Assembly (NCBI GenBank): GCA_038087015.1
Contig: JASBNA010000006.1
Coordinates: forward strand, 372,001 to 436,000
Origin: Cerrena zonata
Taxonomy: Eukaryota; Basidiomycota; Agaricomycetes; Polyporales; Cerrenaceae
Reading direction: 5' to 3'
DNA length: 64,000 nucleotides
Below, piece by piece: positions 58,969 through 64,000 of the stretch (position 1 is its first letter; each line of letters opens with the position of its first letter). Below the pieces are notes generated by a model. It did not search any database and was not told the origin of the DNA. It worked only from the letters and a program-made list of their open reading frames with translations. Position numbers and translations under genes: made by a program.

Positions 58969-61222
58969 CTACTCGTCGAGTTCACCTGCAACAATGACAT
59001 CGTCTGGACACACGCAAAAGGATTCAGCCAAAGGACTTTTTTGGTACAGAAAATAGCGATGACATACCAATCTTCAATACCGCCCGAACGAGTTGTGTCG
59101 CAAGGAGGTATTGCTGTCTCTTGGAGATCAGCGGATCGTAAACATTTTGCTTCTTCATATCTAATCACGCAAGGAACAAGAAAGACCAGATCAGGTCATA
59201 TCGAAACGAAAAGAAATAGAAGTACGAACCATTGTCTCCCCTGCCTAAGCAGTCAATGCCGAGTGTCGAAATACCTTCCTGGACATGACGGCTCTTGACC
59301 TCAGCCAAGTTGTCGATAGGTGAGAGACCGCTGTTCTCAGCGAGTGCAAGAGGGACGGCGTCCAATGCTGATGCAAATGCGCGCATGGCGTATTGCTCGA
59401 TTGTCGGGATCTAAAGATGAGGACATGTGAGATTTCAAGAGAAAAAAGAATGTAAAAAAAAGGATTTACCTCGTCAGCAGCCTTGGCAACAGCTAACGAA
59501 CAACTGATCTCAGCGGCACCTCCACCATACACAACTCGGTTGTCGACCACAAGGTTACGGACGGCGCAAAGTGCATCGTGAAGGGCACGTTTTGCCTCGT
59601 CAACGATCTAAGCAAAAATTCATGTTTTAGATTTATAATACTATATCAAGAAAAATTAATAGGATGACGAACCATCTTGTTGCTGCCTCGCACGAAGACG
59701 GTGACTGTTCGTGCGTTGGCGCACTCTTCGATCACAAGCATCTTATCCCTGGTGGTACCGAAAGAAAGTTCACGAACGATACCCGCGTGTCCGAGCTTCT
59801 CAGGTGTGAGGTCTTCGAACCGGGGGACAATTCGGCCATTGGTGGCGATGGCGATGAGCTATGAGAAAGAACAGAATAAGTGTCTTTTCAGTACAAAAAA
59901 AGAATAATGAAACGCGAACGTACCTCAATCTCAGGGCCACCAACCCATCTCACAGCAGGCAACTCATTCTGCATCAACAGATGGTTCGCTTCATCGTCGA
60001 AACCCCACTGGCAAATGACCAAATTTGCTCCAGTGTCCTTGACCATCCTGATCATATCCGCAAACTTCTCCGTCTCGTACTCCTTCAACTTCTTATACTC
60101 CTCGACGCTCGTGATATCCAATTTATGCTTGGTCTTCGGTCTTGGGGGCTCGAATGGACATGTCAGGATGGCAATCTTTGCATCTTTGACACTGCTGGGC
60201 ATTTGAGGGTGGGACATATCTTTGTCGATGAGGACACCCTTGATGAGCTTAGTGTCAGCAAGGGAGCCACCAACTTTGCCATCGACTTTGATGAGGTCAA
60301 AGGGAACATCTTTGCGTTCGAGGTCGGCTACTGCGAGGACGGCCTCGACGGCGATTTGGGCGAACTGGTCGTGTTCTTTTGACACGCTAGAAGAATAATC
60401 AACATTTTTAGTGTACATTCCAAGAATGAAATTAGTGATAGAGACAAAACGCACATCTTGCTTCCCAAACTGGTTTTGGCGATTTTGAAGAGATTTGTGG
60501 TGTCATCAGGAGTGAACTCGACGCAGTCAGAGATTCGGTCGAGATGCTCCACGGCAACCTTACATGCGCGATCGAAACCATCTGCTATTCGGATTGGGTG
60601 AATACCTCGGTTGAGCAATTCTTCACTTTGTTCAAGCAAAGCACCGGCAAGAACTACACACAACAAAGTTGATCAAAACCTATGAAATCGAATGGAATTG
60701 TATAAATAACGTACCAACGACACCCGTTGTACCATCACCGATCTCATCGTCCTGACTCTTCGACAACTGTACAAGGAGTTTTGCAATCTGGTGCTCAACT
60801 TCCATTTGGCTGAGAATCGTTGCCCCGTCGTTGGTTACCGTGATATCGCCATCGGGTGAGATAAGGATCTTGTCAAGACCTATAGTTTTACGAGAATGAA
60901 ACGAGTTGAGGTTAGATCGACCCGAAATACGAGGTATAACAGGAAGACGATGTACCTCGAGGACCCAAGGATGTACGGATAATATTTGACACGGTACGTG
61001 CAGCAAGGATATGAGACTATCTTTCTGTTGGTCAGACTGTTCGATCAGCCAAAAGAGGCAGACATACCTTGATTGCTTCTACACCATGACTGCGAGTCTT
61101 CCTCGCTTGTTCGCGAAGAATAATGAAAGGACGGCCATACTGCACCGAGGCATGTCAGTAGTAAGTCCGCACTGTATCAGCATGCTACTCACCTCGTCGG
61201 TAGCATACATAGCCTGTTCCAT
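58969..61222 (-). CDS. CCT5: CCT5, epsilon subunit of the CCT/TRiC chaperonin
   Basis: Multi-exon gene from ATG 61220-61222 ([10 protein letters not shown]) to TAG 58969-58971 (VAGELDE). Diagnostic stretches: [113 protein letters not shown] and [17 protein letters not shown]. The HPIRIADG and [20 protein letters not shown] runs identify the epsilon subunit rather than other CCT subunits. CCT folds actin, tubulin and other proteins in the cytosol with ATP; the GDGTT and NDGAT motifs bind nucleotide. Small introns are dense at the 5' end. Gene looks intact. It is convergent with the CRAL-TRIO gene, with only 237 bp between stops. Confidence 0.95.
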
Positions 61223-61796
61223 GATGAGCTATGTGTATGTAGGGAGTCCAATACTAAGGCTAACTGGAGCCTTGCGATTCCAAAGACGCGTCCCATTTAC
61301 AGAAATCTTGTCACACCAGTCACCATCCTGTGACATCTACCCGTTAAGGCAAGTGCAGTCTTTGGAATTTGTAGGCTGCTGATCAACAGTCACACTGAAC
61401 TGTTGATATATGTCTTCCAAATCCTTGCAGATAGCGGGTGCTACAATCGTTAGGTCCTTATTTATGACATTCTTTTGGAGCTACAATTATCATGCCAGCT
61501 ATAAGACCGTCATGTCTGACAATTAAGATCTGATGTCACACCAAGAACGGTGATGCAATGGGCGGCTAACAATTATAGGTTAGGGTTCATTGGGACTCAA
61601 GATCGAAAAAGAGAAACTTCTTTGTATTCCATTCGTCTACCCCAAGATCAGAATATTACAAGTAGTAGAAGAAAGGAGAGGTATAGTTCTTGATTTGAGG
61701 ATACACGATGTACATATATGGTGTATGTATGTAGCGGGACGTTACTGTAAGACACCAGAAAAGAGCAAGTCCAAATGAACGTAGCGAAGAATGTGA
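61223..61796. other. Intergenic region between CCT5 and the PP2A gene
   Basis: No gene recognised. It contains the CCT5 promoter and the 3' flank of the PP2A gene. Confidence 0.4.
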
Positions 61797-63178
<1,382 letters not shown>

Positions 63179-63517
63179 GATGTTTTAAAGAGCAAGACTG
63201 CTGTATGTTTTAAGGGATCTGGGTGAAGGGTCGAATCTAGTGCGATGCGTGGTGTAAGCTGCGAATGCAATGCTCCCCTCCTCCAAGTCTTGCCCAGTGT
63301 GACTGTCACCCGTTATTCCCTTATCCGGCGGTCACAGACCGTGGGGAACCCTCCTGGCGCCCATCTTGCAGAACTGCCTCTCCAAATAGACCACAGTCAC
63401 TCTTTCGCTCTCGCCTAGTGCTTCACTACAGACGTTCACATCGTCTGTCCGCTCCTTCACGACTAGATAGTCTAGAAAACTCTCCAAGGCACTAGTCCTA
63501 CTTTACAGAGAGCCAAA
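63179..63517. promoter_or_regulatory. Divergent promoter region between PP2A catalytic subunit and eIF1A
   Basis: 339 bp between the start codons at 63178 (minus) and 63518 (plus). No ORF with protein character. Specific sites were not identified. Confidence 0.5.
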
Positions 63518-64000
63518 ATGCCAAAGGTGCGTCCATAATCCTAGAATAACCTTGGAGCTTCTCACTGATCGAAATGATCTATTCGCTAGAACAAGGGAAA
63601 GGTTCGTAATTGACAGCCCCAGATAGGCTCCTTGTCTCACATCTGACGTTGCACTCCAGGGTGGAAAGAATCGTAGACGTGGAAAGAACGAAAACGAGGA
63701 CGACAAGCGAGAACTCGTCTTCCGCGATGATGGTCAGGTATATGCCCAAGTTACCAAAATGCTTGGTAATGGTCGTCTCGAGGCCCAGTGCTTCGACGGC
63801 GAAAAGAGGTTAGCGCATATTAGAGGCAAGATGAGGAAAAAGGTGTGTATATGCGCTTCAAATCTGCGTTCTTCAGCTTACATTGTATGCAGGTCTGGAT
63901 CAACCAGGGAGACATCATCCTCCTGTCCCTGCGGGATTTCCAGGACGATAAGGCAGATGTTATTGTCAAGTACACCGCCGACGAAGCGCGTAGTTGTACG
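63518..64000 (+). CDS. TIF11: Translation initiation factor eIF1A, 3' end outside the window
   Basis: ATG 63518 encodes MPK, followed by an intron (63527-63659, 133 bp) and [20 protein letters not shown]. Then [40 protein letters not shown], and after a second intron [19 protein letters not shown] and [14 protein letters not shown] follow. The order is the basic N-terminal tail and OB-fold of eIF1A, which binds the 40S A site and helps scan for the start codon. The early MPK/GGKN junction is in agreement with the conserved start of the family. The acidic C-terminal tail is cut by the window edge. Confidence 0.95.

Overview
The window is nuclear DNA of a filamentous basidiomycete, most likely an agaricomycete. 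Genes are cut by many 46-62 bp GT-AG introns. Several families are typical of mushroom-forming fungi: a KDZ transposase, a DUF6593 protein, F-box and BTB proteins, a glycopeptide-type secreted protein, and an adenylation-thiolation-reductase enzyme. Housekeeping genes (SEM1/DSS1, CCT5, PP2A catalytic subunit, eIF1A, tRNA-Ala) anchor the right half. I cannot name the species.

Layout. 1-722: edge of an unknown minus-strand gene. 882-7072: mobile-element zone, with an intact KDZ transposase (six introns, 1,037 aa), a G-skewed tract, a 171 bp tandem repeat in three copies, and a second DDE (integrase-core) transposase gene broken by a frameshift. 7231-16371: a possible small metabolic cluster, in which an adenylate-forming reductase (A-T-R) is divergent from a Dal5-like MFS permease and followed by an HSL-type alpha/beta hydrolase. 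17133-30888: sugar transporter with a 9 nt microexon, F-box protein with a motif-repeat acidic tail, small secreted glycopeptide-like protein, NmrA-like protein, and an Hst3/Hst4-type sirtuin. 31331-31783: SEM1/DSS1. 32000-42230: a roughly 4.6 kb tandem segmental duplication, each copy holding a small unknown gene and a Git1-like transporter. 43777-47135: three tandem genes for 8-cysteine secreted proteins, with duplicated flanks. 48429-53815: DUF6593 protein, an F-box gene with a frameshift and a duplicated 3' end, and a BTB gene with a frameshift. 54107-64000: tRNA-Ala, a coiled-coil protein, a CRAL-TRIO protein, CCT5, PP2A catalytic subunit, and the start of eIF1A.

How the genes may work together. 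The only plausible pathway unit is reductase plus permease plus hydrolase: activation and reduction of a carboxylic acid, transport, and ester hydrolysis. This is inferred from adjacency and the shared promoter region. The duplicated transporters and the secreted-protein array look like lineage-specific expansion. Splice sites were read by eye from reading frame and consensus; no alignment or search was run.
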